Source: Arthrobacter sp. ZGTC412
GTDB taxonomy: Bacteria; Actinomycetota; Actinomycetes; Actinomycetales; Micrococcaceae
Reading direction: 5' to 3'
DNA length: 52,304 nucleotides
NCBI RefSeq assembly: GCF_002929215.1
Contig: NZ_PJII01000018.1
Coordinates: 1 to 52,304, forward strand
A program made the translations under genes and the position numbers. Shown here in pieces: positions 8,220-17,365 of this stretch. The notes beneath the pieces were generated by a model that saw nothing but the letters and a program-made list of their open reading frames with translations, was not told the DNA's origin and ran no database searches. Positions within the stretch are counted from its first letter, which is position 1, and each line of letters starts with the position of its first letter.

Positions 8220-8969
8220 ATGCTGGGCAAGTCAGACGGCGGTGTGAGCGTCATGCCGGAGAATATCGGGGCCCGAATTAGAGTTGCCCGGAAGGCTAAG
8301 GGCCAAAGCCTCCGGCAGCTCGCAACGGAACTGGGCGTATCGGCCAGCCTGTTGTCACAGGTGGAAAACAGCAAGGTTCAGCCTTCGGTGGCAACCCTGT
8401 ATGCGCTGGTTAACGCCTTAGGCATTTCGCTGGATCAGGTGCTTCAAGGAGGACCTCCGGCCACCCAGGAGGCCGATGCAACCCTGCCTCCTGCGACCAG
8501 CGGCGTTGTCCGACGCACCTCCCCTATCTCCCCGGACAGTATCGTCCAGCGCGGGGACGAAAACCCGACCCTGGACATGGACAACGGGGTCCGGTGGGAG
8601 CGGCTTTCCGGAAGCAGCACAACGGGTCCGGAGATACTTTTGGTGACCTACCGAGCCGGTGCCTCAAGCTCAATCGATGGCCGGTTGATGCGTCATACCG
8701 GGCACGAATACGCGTATCTTTTGGAGGGGAAGCTGACGCTGCAGGTCGGCTTCGACATTATCGACCTCGAGGCCGGCGACTCCTTCAATTTCGACAGCAC
8801 CCGGCCCCATATGTACATCAACCGCAGCGAGTCTGCTGCCCAGGGCATCTGGTATATCGAGGGGCGCCACAACGATCTTCCGGCCGCATTTTTTGCTGAA
8901 GGCAGTGGGCCAGGGGCTCCTTGGGACGAACCATGGCCTGGTTCGACCGCTCCTGATCCTTCCGTTTAA
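8220..8969 (+). CDS. XRE-family regulator with C-terminal cupin domain
   Basis: The 249-residue protein has a lambda-repressor-type helix-turn-helix at about residues 17-72 (RVARKAKGQSLRQLA, VSASLLSQVENSK, PSVATLYALVNALG). A C-terminal cupin barrel spans about 160-235 (HTGHEYAYLLEGKL, LEAGDSFNFDSTRPH). This architecture is common in regulators of alcohol, amine and sugar-acid catabolism, with the cupin sensing the substrate. The ATG at 8220 has AGGAGG seven bases upstream; a later in-frame ATG at 8253 has none. The gene is divergent from the SDR/M24 unit and precedes the ABC/dehydrogenase operon, so it is probably their local regulator. Confidence 0.85.
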   Translation: MLGKSDGGVSVMPENIGARIRVARKAKGQSLRQLATELGVSASLLSQVENSKVQPSVATLYALVNALGISLDQVLQGGPPATQEADATLPPATSGVVRRTSPISPDSIVQRGDENPTLDMDNGVRWERLSGSSTTGPEILLVTYRAGASSSIDGRLMRHTGHEYAYLLEGKLTLQVGFDIIDLEAGDSFNFDSTRPHMYINRSESAAQGIWYIEGRHNDLPAAFFAEGSGPGAPWDEPWPGSTAPDPSV

Positions 8970-9428
8970 AATCCGCGCGCGGAATGAGGCCCGCGTGGTA
9001 CCAGTTATGTTCCAGCCGTCCCCCTCCGGGAAGTTGCCTTTAGCCGTATCTCCTTCAACCCCTGCCGGTCGGACGCCGCCACGTTAGCCAACCTTGAGTG
9101 CGGCCGGCCGCGAGGGTTAAAGAGGCCGCGGAAGAAGGTGAACGCAGGAACGCGGAGGGTCCGTTCTCTCTGGACCCGGGCGACCGCGGACACCCGCGCT
9201 GTCTGCCCTGGGGCCCGCGCCTGCGGCACACTTCCTGGGCGCTTGTAGAGAAATTGATAAGCCGGCTGCACGAGGCGCAAGCGAGGGGCGCCGGGCGTCG
9301 GTGGGAAGACCTGGCTTGGGCCTTGATGATCATCCACACTTGACAGCTCCAGCGGCATCGTTCAGTATCAGTGTACAAGCGATATGTGGCGCATCACACA
9401 CGCCCACCCCAACTCAACGAGGAGTGAC
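8970..9428. other. Long leader/intergenic region before the transporter operon
   Basis: The 459 bases contain no convincing gene; minus-strand frames here are Arg/Pro-rich and look like shadows. The right end holds the promoter and candidate operator of the transporter operon. No riboswitch or clear terminator was recognised. Confidence 0.5.
9340..9376 (+). promoter_or_regulatory. Promoter and overlapping candidate operator of the transporter operon
   Basis: A consensus -35 TTGACA (9340-9345) is followed after 17 bases by a weaker -10 CAGTAT (9363-9368). The motif AGTATCAGTGTAC (9364-9376), shared with the SDR promoter, overlaps the -10. A bound regulator would compete with RNA polymerase. 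This is read from sequence and not experimentally supported. Confidence 0.5.
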
Positions 9429-10757
9429 ATGTCTTCGCTCAACCTCCCGGCTTCACGACGCACCATCCTCCGCAGCGGCCTTCAGCTCGGAGTGCTCGCC
9501 TCCATGGCCTCCCTGCTCAGCGCATGCAACACCGCCGAGAATGGTGGCGGGGCCGCGCCGAGTACGCCGGTCGTGACCGACCCGGCTGATCCGCGGAACA
9601 AGAAGTTCAGCATGATCGACAGCTTCTACACCCTTGACAACGATTACTTCCAGGGATGGGCCAAAGGATCCGCCGCCGCTGCAGCAGCCCTCCTGATGTC
9701 AAGGGATCAGCAGGTCGACAATTCCAACGTGGATACGCTGAAGTCGATTTTTGAAGGTGCGCAGACGAAGAAAATTCAAGGAATCAGCACGCTTCCCAAT
9801 ACGGCAGCTGCGTCTCCCGAAATTCTCGGCATCGCCCAGCGGGCCGGAATTTACGTCTCCAGCAACTGGTCCAACGCTGCCTGGAGCACGCCTTTTGACA
9901 TCGGCGAGCACTTCTACTCCTTCCAGGCAGGAAACGACGTCGCGGGAGCCCGTGAAATCGCAAAGGTCCTGTTCAAAGAGATGGGAGGCTCTGGAAAGTT
10001 CATCCACATCGAAGGGATCCAAGGCAACACCGCCTCTGATGACCGGACCGCCGGCGTCGACTTGGCTCTTAAGGAGTTTCCCAACATTGAGATGGTGGCC
10101 CGCCAGCCCGGAGGCTTCAGCCGCGGCGGCACACAGCCTGTCATCGAGAGCCTGCTGACCGCCAACCCCGACGTCAAGGGCATCATGTGCCAGAACGACG
10201 ATTCTGCCATCGCCGCTGTCAACGCCGTCGAATCCCGCGGCATGAAGGACGTCAAGATCGTTGGTATTGATGCCATCGGCGAATTCCTCGATGCCATCAA
10301 GCGAGGTTCGGCACTGGCGACCTGGGGCCATCACGGTGCATTCATCGGCGCGTTTTCCACTGTCCGCGTCTTCGACGCGCTGGCTGGTGCCAAGCTTTCT
10401 CCCGCCGAGCGCATGATGTATTTCGGCGGCTTCATTATCGATACCCCCGAGGCAGCCGATGCCTATCAGCAGCTGATGTACTCAGACCGACCGCTGCCGT
10501 TCAACTACGAGAAGATGTCCAAGGCGCTCCACCCGGAGGACTGGGACCCGCAGAACCTGCTGGCCCCCATCGATATCGAGAAGTACTGGGCCGCAAGCCC
10601 CAAACCTGCCGGGTACAGCATCCCAGCAGCCTACGCGCAAGCCAAAGCCGCCGGGGAGTTCGAGAAGGTCGCGGCAACCTACAAGTCGGCCTTTCAGTCC
10701 GACCCGTGGAAAGACGTCCGCAGCAAGTGCAAGAACGGCGGACAGGACGTCATCTGA
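9429..10757 (+). CDS. Sugar-type ABC transporter substrate-binding lipoprotein
   Basis: The 442-residue protein is an extracellular binding protein of the ribose/periplasmic-binding-protein-4 kind. The N-terminus has a twin-arginine-like SRRTIL, a hydrophobic stretch and a lipobox LLSAC, so it is probably Tat-exported and lipid-anchored. Ligand-fold motifs include ISTLPNTAAASPEI, GNDVAGAREIAKVLF, VKGIMCQNDDSAI and KIVGIDAIGEF. It is longer than typical RbsB proteins. The ATG at 9429 has GAGGAG upstream. It is the first gene of an operon with tight junctions (TGATG overlap to the next gene). The neighbouring dehydrogenases suggest a polyol, alcohol or sugar ligand, but the ligand is not known. 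Confidence 0.85.
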   Translation: MSSLNLPASRRTILRSGLQLGVLASMASLLSACNTAENGGGAAPSTPVVTDPADPRNKKFSMIDSFYTLDNDYFQGWAKGSAAAAAALLMSRDQQVDNSNVDTLKSIFEGAQTKKIQGISTLPNTAAASPEILGIAQRAGIYVSSNWSNAAWSTPFDIGEHFYSFQAGNDVAGAREIAKVLFKEMGGSGKFIHIEGIQGNTASDDRTAGVDLALKEFPNIEMVARQPGGFSRGGTQPVIESLLTANPDVKGIMCQNDDSAIAAVNAVESRGMKDVKIVGIDAIGEFLDAIKRGSALATWGHHGAFIGAFSTVRVFDALAGAKLSPAERMMYFGGFIIDTPEAADAYQQLMYSDRPLPFNYEKMSKALHPEDWDPQNLLAPIDIEKYWAASPKPAGYSIPAAYAQAKAAGEFEKVAATYKSAFQSDPWKDVRSKCKNGGQDVI

Positions 10758-11536
10758 TGAATACATCCACAGAGTCGGATTTCCAGGGCCGTTCTGCGAT
10801 TGTCACCGGGGCGGGCAGCGGCATCGGGCGCGCCGTGGCGCTGGCATTAGCGGAGAGGGGTGCCAAGGTCCTTGCCGTCGACATCAACCCCGATGCAGCA
10901 AAGGAGACCGTTTCTCTCTCACAGGGGGAGATCGTGGCGCACCGCGCCGATGTTTCCCAAAGCGAGGACGTGCGGGACTACGCCGCGGCGGCAACCTCAC
11001 TGCACGGGTTCCCGACCATCTTTTTCAATAACGCAGGTATCGAAGGCGTTCATCGGTCGATTGCGGACACCAGCGAGGACGATTGGCTGCGCACGGTGGG
11101 TGTGAACCTCAACGGCGTCTTCTGGGGATTGAAGCACGTGCTGCCGCTCATGCGTCAGGCCGGGAGCGGGGCGGTCGTCAATACCGGATCCATCCTCAGC
11201 CTCAAGGGAGCACCTGACAGATCCGACTACGTGGCCACAAAGCATGCCGTGCTCGGACTGACACGGACTGCTGCCAGCGAGGTCGCCAAAGATGGAATAA
11301 AGGTTAACTGCATTTGCCCCGGACCTGTCGACACTCCCTTAATGACAAGGTCGGAGATCCTGGTCAACCCTGGTGATCCCAGCTACGAGCGCAATCGCTT
11401 CGAACAGGGAACACCTGCCGGCAGATATGCGACAACGGCGGAAATCGCAGAACTTGTCCTGTTCCTCCTCCGCCCTGACATCACATATCTCACGGGAACG
11501 GCCGTGAACATCGATGGCGGAATCATGGCGGTGTAA
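10757..11536 (+). CDS. Short-chain dehydrogenase/reductase
   Basis: The 259-residue classical SDR has the cofactor motif TGAGSGIGRAVALA, NNAG, a catalytic Ser in NTGSILS and YVATK. Asp in LAVDINPD favours NAD. The ATG overlaps the stop of the binding-protein gene (TGATG), so the two are translationally coupled, and the ABC ATPase starts four bases after its stop. Insertion of a dehydrogenase between transporter subunits strongly suggests that the imported compound, or an early product, is its substrate. The specific reaction is not determined. Confidence 0.85.
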   Translation: MNTSTESDFQGRSAIVTGAGSGIGRAVALALAERGAKVLAVDINPDAAKETVSLSQGEIVAHRADVSQSEDVRDYAAAATSLHGFPTIFFNNAGIEGVHRSIADTSEDDWLRTVGVNLNGVFWGLKHVLPLMRQAGSGAVVNTGSILSLKGAPDRSDYVATKHAVLGLTRTAASEVAKDGIKVNCICPGPVDTPLMTRSEILVNPGDPSYERNRFEQGTPAGRYATTAEIAELVLFLLRPDITYLTGTAVNIDGGIMAV

Positions 11537-11539
11537 CCG

Positions 11540-13102
11540 GTGAACATACTTCAAGACAGCGGCCTCGGGCCGGGCAAGGCAGAATCCACCCAGCCGGTGC
11601 TGGAGGTCCGCGACATCACCCGCGTCTTTGGTCCGGTTCACGCCCTGCGGGGCGTAAGCCTGCGGGTCCGCAAAGGTGAGATCGTCGGACTTATCGGTGA
11701 GAACGGAGCCGGCAAATCCACGCTGCTGAACATCATCAGCGGCACCGACAAGCAAACCTCAGGAACCGTCATCCTGAAAGGTGCAGAAGTCTCCTTCGGC
11801 AACTACCATGAAGCCACCCGAAATGGTGTCTTCCGCATCTTCCAGGAACTCGCCTTGGTGCAGAACATGACGGTATGGGAGAACCTCTTCCTTTCACACG
11901 AGCAGAAGTTCACCACCGTTGGTTTCATCCGCCGCAAAGACGGAATCCGCAGGGCGAAGGAACTACTGGAGCGTTTTGATCACGGTTGGATTGATCCGGA
12001 GCGTAGGGTCCAGGACTATCCCTTCGCGGTCCGCCAGGTCTTGGAAGTGCTCAAAGCGTTCGCCCTGGCTGACCTGCTCGGCCAGACCGAACCGGTCATC
12101 CTGCTCGATGAACCGACGGCAGCCCTGGCTGCTGACGAGATCGATTTCCTTCGCGACCTTCTCATCAAACTTAAAGGGCATTGCGCCATCATTCTGGTCT
12201 CCCATCGCCTGAGCGAACTGTTGGAGTGGAGCGACCGAATCGTGATCTTCAAGGATGGTGAAGTCGTTGCCGAGGCTGGTTCGCGTGAGTTGACCGAGGA
12301 AAAGCTGCACTACCTCATGGTCGGGCGGGAGCGGGACAAAGAGTTCTACCGCGAAGACCGCCAACGTGAACCTGAGGCTGAGCCGGTGCTGCAGCTCGAA
12401 GGCTTCGGTGACCATACGACGTTCCGCGACGTCAACCTGAGTGTTCTCAAGGGTGAGATTGTGGGAGTCGCTGGGGTCTTGGGCTCCGGGAAGACTGAAT
12501 TGGGCCAGGCCGTTTTCGGTGATCGGCGCGCCCACAACGGAACCCTGGAACACCACGGCAAACGGCTCCACCGTTGGAGCGCGCAGTCCATGTCGCGTGC
12601 CAAAGTCGGCTATGTCCCCTCCGAACGCAAGGAAGACGGTTTGCTGGACACGTTCTCGGTAGCCCAAAACATTTCCTTCGCACGGATCGTGTCCCAAAAG
12701 TCACCCCTGCTGGACCTCCGCCGCGAAATGAGGGAAGCAGAGCACTATATTGCGGAGTTGGGCATCAAGACAAGCTCCCCCCGCGCCAACATTGAAAGCC
12801 TCAGTGGCGGCAACCAGCAAAAGGCCGTTCTGGCCCGTTGGCTCGCCCGTGGAGTCGACCTGCTGATCCTTGACAACCCGACCCGTGGTGTCGATGCCGG
12901 TGCAAAAGAAGGCATTTATGACCTGATCCGGGACCTAGCCGACGCCGGCGTAGCCATCCTGCTGATCAGCGATGACCTGCTCGAAGTCATCGGGCTCTCG
13001 AACAGGATCGTGGTCATGAAAGACGGGGCTATCACCTACCGTGTGGACGCGCCGGTTGCAGCCAAACCCAAAGAGACCGACCTCGTCGCGACGATGGTCT
13101 AA
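11540..13102 (+). CDS. Sugar ABC transporter ATP-binding protein with two ATPase domains (RbsA/MglA type)
   Basis: The 520-residue protein contains two ABC domains in tandem. The first has Walker A GENGAGKST and Walker B VILLDEP with a degenerate signature region. The second has GVLGSGKTE as Walker A and the signature LSGGNQQKAV. This is the standard layout for ribose/galactose-type importers. It starts at a GTG four bases after the preceding SDR stop and is followed after 15 bases by the permease. It energises import through the membrane protein encoded next. Confidence 0.92.
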   Translation: MNILQDSGLGPGKAESTQPVLEVRDITRVFGPVHALRGVSLRVRKGEIVGLIGENGAGKSTLLNIISGTDKQTSGTVILKGAEVSFGNYHEATRNGVFRIFQELALVQNMTVWENLFLSHEQKFTTVGFIRRKDGIRRAKELLERFDHGWIDPERRVQDYPFAVRQVLEVLKAFALADLLGQTEPVILLDEPTAALAADEIDFLRDLLIKLKGHCAIILVSHRLSELLEWSDRIVIFKDGEVVAEAGSRELTEEKLHYLMVGRERDKEFYREDRQREPEAEPVLQLEGFGDHTTFRDVNLSVLKGEIVGVAGVLGSGKTELGQAVFGDRRAHNGTLEHHGKRLHRWSAQSMSRAKVGYVPSERKEDGLLDTFSVAQNISFARIVSQKSPLLDLRREMREAEHYIAELGIKTSSPRANIESLSGGNQQKAVLARWLARGVDLLILDNPTRGVDAGAKEGIYDLIRDLADAGVAILLISDDLLEVIGLSNRIVVMKDGAITYRVDAPVAAKPKETDLVATMV

Positions 13103-13117
13103 AAGAGAGTAAAGACA

Positions 13118-14116
13118 ATGGCACTGAAAGAGTCGATACCCCTGGCCGAAGCTGGGCGCGAAGATAACCAGGTTCTTGCCTTCATCCGCAGGCACTGGTC
13201 AACTATTGCCCCAGTCGGGACCCTTCTCGCCCTGATCATCGCGTTCTCCATAGCTGATCCCAGGTTCCTGCAGTTTGAAAACGGCCTGAACATTCTGCGG
13301 CAAAGCTCCGTGCTCCTCGTTCTCGCCCTAGCCTCCACCCTGATCATCCTCATGGGCAGCATCGATTTGTCTATTGGGTCCATCCTCACCCTCACTGCCT
13401 TCACAGGCGCCTTGCTTGCCCGTAGCACGGGTGACACGAATGTCCTTCTGCTCCTTCCCATCATCGGGCTCCTTTGTGGCCTCTTTAACGGGCTCATAGT
13501 CGCCTACGGGAAGCTGCCATCATTCCTCGTCACGCTAGGTACTCTGTATGCCTTCAACGGTCTCGCCAATTACATGGCCGGCGGACGGCCCATCGGGCTC
13601 GTCAGTGGCGGCGTGGGCAGTCTGTTCACTGGAGCCATAGGTGTTTTCCCCGTAGTGGCCCTCTGGGCGATCCTTGTCCTGCTCATCGTGGGGCTGCTCG
13701 CACGCTACACGCGCCTCGGGCGTTACCTCTACGCCATCGGCGGCAATGAGAAGACGGCCCGTCTCTCGGGCGTTCCCGTCAGCCGTTACAAGGTGTACGC
13801 GTTCATGGTTGCCGGCTTCCTGGCTGGAATTGCCGGCCTTCTGCAGCTCGTCCGGGCCAACAGCGCCAGCCCCGATATGGGCGATTCATTCCTCCTGCCA
13901 GCCATCGCGGCCGTCGTCATGGGCGGCACCCCGCTTTCCGGCGGCCTTGGCGGTCCGCTGCGAACAGTTACCGGTGTGTTGATCATCGCGATCTTGGCCA
14001 ACGGCATGGTGATTGCGGCTGTGAACCCCTTCCTCCAGAACGTCATCCAAGGCCTTGTTGTTATCGTCGCCGTCGCCATTACCATCGACCGCCGAAAAAT
14101 GTCACTCGTCAAGTAA
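13118..14116 (+). CDS. Sugar ABC transporter permease (RbsC/XylH type)
   Basis: The 332-residue membrane protein has about eight to ten hydrophobic segments and the family signature around MGSIDLSIGSILTLTA, with GLCGLFNGLIVAYGKLPSF and MGGTPLSGGLGGPLRTV further on. Only one permease gene is present, so a homodimeric pore is expected as in ribose transporters. An AGAGAG ribosome site precedes the ATG. It is co-transcribed with the binding protein, ATPase and the dehydrogenase genes on either side. Confidence 0.92.
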   Translation: MALKESIPLAEAGREDNQVLAFIRRHWSTIAPVGTLLALIIAFSIADPRFLQFENGLNILRQSSVLLVLALASTLIILMGSIDLSIGSILTLTAFTGALLARSTGDTNVLLLLPIIGLLCGLFNGLIVAYGKLPSFLVTLGTLYAFNGLANYMAGGRPIGLVSGGVGSLFTGAIGVFPVVALWAILVLLIVGLLARYTRLGRYLYAIGGNEKTARLSGVPVSRYKVYAFMVAGFLAGIAGLLQLVRANSASPDMGDSFLLPAIAAVVMGGTPLSGGLGGPLRTVTGVLIIAILANGMVIAAVNPFLQNVIQGLVVIVAVAITIDRRKMSLVK

Positions 14117-14130
14117 GGAGTGTGCACCCA

Positions 14131-15189
14131 GTGCGCGCAGCAGTTTTCCACGACCGTCACGACATCAGGGTAGAAGAAATTCCGGAACCGGCCGGAGTTG
14201 GCCCTAACCAGGTCCGTCTCAGGCCGCACATGTGTGGCATCTGCGGAACAGACCTTCACGAGTACGCGTTCGGCCCCATAGTCATCCCGACCGTTCCCCA
14301 CCCTCTCACCGGCGCGGCCGCGCCCCAAGTCCTCGGCCACGAGTTCTCCGCAGTAGTCCTGGAAACAGGACGCAACGTCGCGACGGTCCGCCCCGGCGAC
14401 CGGGTATCCGTAATGCCCCTGGTCAGCTGCGGGAAGTGCTACTTCTGCTTGCGGGGCCTTAATCACCTTTGCACAGTGATGGCCTGTACCGGACTGAGCT
14501 GGGACGGCGGGGGCATCAGTGAACAAGTCATCGTTGAGGACTACCAGGTCTCACCCATCCCAGACTCTGTCAGCGATGAACAGGGAGCCCTCATCGAACC
14601 AGCCGCTGTCGCGGCCTACGGCATTGACCGCACCGGCACGGTCCCAGGAGACACCGTCCTCATCACAGGGGCAGGACCCATCGGTGCCTTGTCAGCGCTC
14701 TACGCCCACGCCGCCGGAGCCAGCCACGTCATCATTTCCGAACCCAACCCCCACCGCCGAGAGCTTGCCGACGCTTTTGGGATCGCCACCGTCATCGATC
14801 CTACCGAGGTAAATGTTCCCGAATACATCCGGGATCTAACCTCCGGCATCGGCGTTGACGTGGCTGCCGAATGCTCCGGCAGCCAGGCAGGACTAACCGC
14901 AACACTCGAAAGCGTACGAGGCCACGGAACAGTGACCCAAGTCGGGCTGCACGTAAAACCAGCCACCATCGACCCGATGCACCTGTCCAACCTTGATCTG
15001 ACTCTGGTCGGAACATGGTGCTACCCCGTTTACGACTGGCCCCGCATCACCGCCCTCATAGCCAGCGGCAAATATCCCGTGGAGAAAGTCCTCACCGAGG
15101 TCATCGATGTAAAGGATGTGGTTGCCGGCGGGTTTGACCGGCTGCTGGATCCTGCTGGCACTGCACAGAAGCTGCTCGTTCGCGTGTAG
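14131..15189 (+). CDS. Zinc-dependent medium-chain alcohol dehydrogenase, butanediol/sorbitol dehydrogenase type
   Basis: The 352-residue MDR enzyme has the catalytic zinc ligands in MCGICGTDLHEY and LGHEF. A four-cysteine structural zinc loop is partly seen in CGKCYFC and HLC. The Rossmann motif is TGAGPIGALSAL, with Glu (IISEPN) pointing to NAD. It resembles (R,R)-butanediol, sorbitol and xylitol dehydrogenases. The GTG at 14131 is preferred over GTG at 14122: the AAGGAG at 14115-14120 is correctly spaced only for the former, and the resulting MRAAVFH is typical of the family. It would oxidise a secondary alcohol in the pathway fed by the upstream transporter. Confidence 0.88.
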   Translation: MRAAVFHDRHDIRVEEIPEPAGVGPNQVRLRPHMCGICGTDLHEYAFGPIVIPTVPHPLTGAAAPQVLGHEFSAVVLETGRNVATVRPGDRVSVMPLVSCGKCYFCLRGLNHLCTVMACTGLSWDGGGISEQVIVEDYQVSPIPDSVSDEQGALIEPAAVAAYGIDRTGTVPGDTVLITGAGPIGALSALYAHAAGASHVIISEPNPHRRELADAFGIATVIDPTEVNVPEYIRDLTSGIGVDVAAECSGSQAGLTATLESVRGHGTVTQVGLHVKPATIDPMHLSNLDLTLVGTWCYPVYDWPRITALIASGKYPVEKVLTEVIDVKDVVAGGFDRLLDPAGTAQKLLVRV

Positions 15190-15215
15190 GCAGACAGTCC
15201 CCGAAAGGACAACAC

Positions 15216-16001
15216 ATGAGTGAAATCAGTTCCGGCCACGTGGCCCTAGTTACGGGCGCCGCCGGCGGCATCGGCCGCGCCGTAGTACGGCGATTCGCCC
15301 AAGTGGGCGCCGCAGTTGCGCTGGTCGACGCCAACGAGAACGTACATGCAGTTGCTGAGGAGCTTCGCGCAGAGTTCCCTGGCCTCAGTCTTCGCGGCTA
15401 CACCGTCGACATCACCGATTCCCATCAGGTGGGTCTTCTGGCCCGGGATGTCGAAAGTGACTTCGGACGTCTGGACTCACTGGCGCTGGTGGCAGGGGTC
15501 GTGCAAACTGCAGCACCTATCGCCAAACTTGAACGCGCGGAGTGGGACAAGGTTTTGGGCGTAAACCTCACCGGCCCGTACGAGCTGACACACGCCCTGA
15601 CACCACTGCTGGTGCAGGACGGGGGCGGCAGCATCACAGCAGTTTCATCCTGGTGGGGACGATCTGGACACGCCTACTTCGCCGCCTACTGTGCAGCCAA
15701 GGCCGGGCTTATCGTCTTTGCCCAGGCCCTGGCAGAAGAACTGGCGCCCACAGTCAGGGTCAACACGATCTGCCCGGGCAACATCGACACCCGAATGCAC
15801 CAGAGCGCCTTGGAATCCGAAGCAGCTGAACGCGGAATCTCTTTCGAGGAAATCAAAAAAATTGAATGGGACAAAATCCCGATGCTCAAGGCAGGAGAAC
15901 CCGAAGACATTGCCGAAGCCGTCTACTTCCTGTCTTCACCAGCAGCGGGTTACATAACCGGCGCCTCCCTGGACGTCAACGGCGGCGTCGTTTTCCACTA
16001 A
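15216..16001 (+). CDS. Short-chain dehydrogenase/reductase
   Basis: The 261-residue classical SDR has TGAAGGIGRAVV, Asp in ALVDANEN suggesting NAD, a catalytic region with VSSWWGR in place of the usual SSxxG, and YCAAK with the Tyr-Lys pair. The C-terminus is VNGG. It follows the zinc dehydrogenase after 26 bases. It is the second SDR of this plus-strand operon and the third in the locus, so several oxidation steps or several related substrates are likely. The substrate is unknown. Confidence 0.85.
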   Translation: MSEISSGHVALVTGAAGGIGRAVVRRFAQVGAAVALVDANENVHAVAEELRAEFPGLSLRGYTVDITDSHQVGLLARDVESDFGRLDSLALVAGVVQTAAPIAKLERAEWDKVLGVNLTGPYELTHALTPLLVQDGGGSITAVSSWWGRSGHAYFAAYCAAKAGLIVFAQALAEELAPTVRVNTICPGNIDTRMHQSALESEAAERGISFEEIKKIEWDKIPMLKAGEPEDIAEAVYFLSSPAAGYITGASLDVNGGVVFH

Positions 16002-16131
16002 GCGTTCCGAAACCTATTCAAAATTTGCGCAGACCTCGCTGCAACTTTCGCGCGCTTCGGCCCGACCGATAGCACCCGACGGCCTCATGCTTGACCACGA
16101 CGTGCATCCTTCATTAAGAAAGCCAGGAAAA

Positions 16132-17229
16132 ATGAACACTCCGGCCATCGGTTCAGACAGCACGAATAACAAGACTGCTCTGGTTGTCGGCGCAAGCGGC
16201 ATCGCCGGCTCGGCGCTCGTCGAGCAACTGGACCAGAGCGGTGACTGGACTGTTCTTGCACTATCACGAAATCCGGTCGCCGGCTCGCCCGCGAAGCCCA
16301 TCTCCGCCGACCTGATGTCGGCGGAGTCCCTGGCCCTGGCACTGGCTGACGAGCGACCCACACACGTCTTCTTCACCGCATGGGCGAGGCAAGACACAGA
16401 ACAAGAAAACATCAGCGTCAACGCAGCAATGCTCCGAAACCTGCTCGGAGCCCTAAACCATGCCGCCGTTGAACATGTCGCACTGATGACCGGGCTGAAA
16501 CACTATCTGGGCCCATTCGAGTCATACGGAGCCGGACCCGTTCCCGACACCCCCTTCCGCGAGGACGAGCCACGGCTCCCGGTGCCGAACTTCTACTATG
16601 CGCAGGAGGACGAGCTCTGGGCCGCAGCAGAACGGCAGGGGTTCCGTTGGTCCGTGCACCGATCCCACACCGTGATCGGCCACGCCGTTGGTAATGCAAT
16701 GAACATGGGCCTCACGTTGGCAGCGCAGGCCACCTTGTGCAGGGAACTCGGCAAGCCCTTCGTCTTCCCCGGCTCTGAGACGCAGTGGAACAGTCTCACA
16801 GACATGACGGACGCGGAACTCCTTGCCGAGCACATGATCTGGGCCGCCACCAGCGAACACGCGGGCGACCAGGCCTACAACGTGGTCAACGGCGACATCT
16901 TCAGGTGGCGCTGGATGTGGCCGAAGCTTGCTGACTACTTCGGCGTGGAAGCCGAAGGCTTTCAAAGCTACCCGCGGCCGCTTGAGGAACAGATGCGTGA
17001 CATGGACGCCGCGTGGTCCAAAATTGCCGCCACTCACGGTCTCGTGGAGCCCGTCTTGGCCCGCGTTGCGTCCTGGTGGCACACCGACGCCGATCTGGGA
17101 CGCAACATGGAGGTCCTCGCAGATATGAGCAAGAGCCGTCTGGGCGGTTTTAGCGGTTACAGGCGCACGGAAGACTCCTTCCTGCGGCTATTCGACCGGT
17201 ACCGGGCAGAAAAGATAATCCCCGATTAG
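16132..17229 (+). CDS. PRISE-family (progesterone 5-beta-reductase/iridoid synthase-like) NAD(P)H reductase
   Basis: The 365-residue extended-SDR protein has the cofactor motif GASGIAG (20-26). It carries the two PRISE hallmarks: MTGLKHY (Lys123) and NFYYAQED (Tyr155/Tyr156), where the catalytic Lys and Tyr of plant enone reductases lie. Plant members reduce enones by 1,4-addition; bacterial members are mostly uncharacterised and often annotated as nucleoside-diphosphate-sugar epimerases. ATG at 16132 follows AGGAAA. It lies 130 bases after the SDR and 136 before the aldehyde dehydrogenase, looser spacing than earlier in the operon but the same direction. Its presence suggests that a carbonyl or enone intermediate is reduced or oxidised in this pathway. 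Confidence 0.8.
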   Translation: MNTPAIGSDSTNNKTALVVGASGIAGSALVEQLDQSGDWTVLALSRNPVAGSPAKPISADLMSAESLALALADERPTHVFFTAWARQDTEQENISVNAAMLRNLLGALNHAAVEHVALMTGLKHYLGPFESYGAGPVPDTPFREDEPRLPVPNFYYAQEDELWAAAERQGFRWSVHRSHTVIGHAVGNAMNMGLTLAAQATLCRELGKPFVFPGSETQWNSLTDMTDAELLAEHMIWAATSEHAGDQAYNVVNGDIFRWRWMWPKLADYFGVEAEGFQSYPRPLEEQMRDMDAAWSKIAATHGLVEPVLARVASWWHTDADLGRNMEVLADMSKSRLGGFSGYRRTEDSFLRLFDRYRAEKIIPD

Positions 17230-17365
17230 CCTTTGCCCGGCTCTGCAACCCCTACCCTCGCTCCGCAAGGCGAACGGCGCACAGCCGTCAGTACCTCCCC
17301 TGACAAATGTCATACAGCCCCGCACGTGTCCGCCCAGCGGCACCATCGAGAAAGAAAAACGAGAC

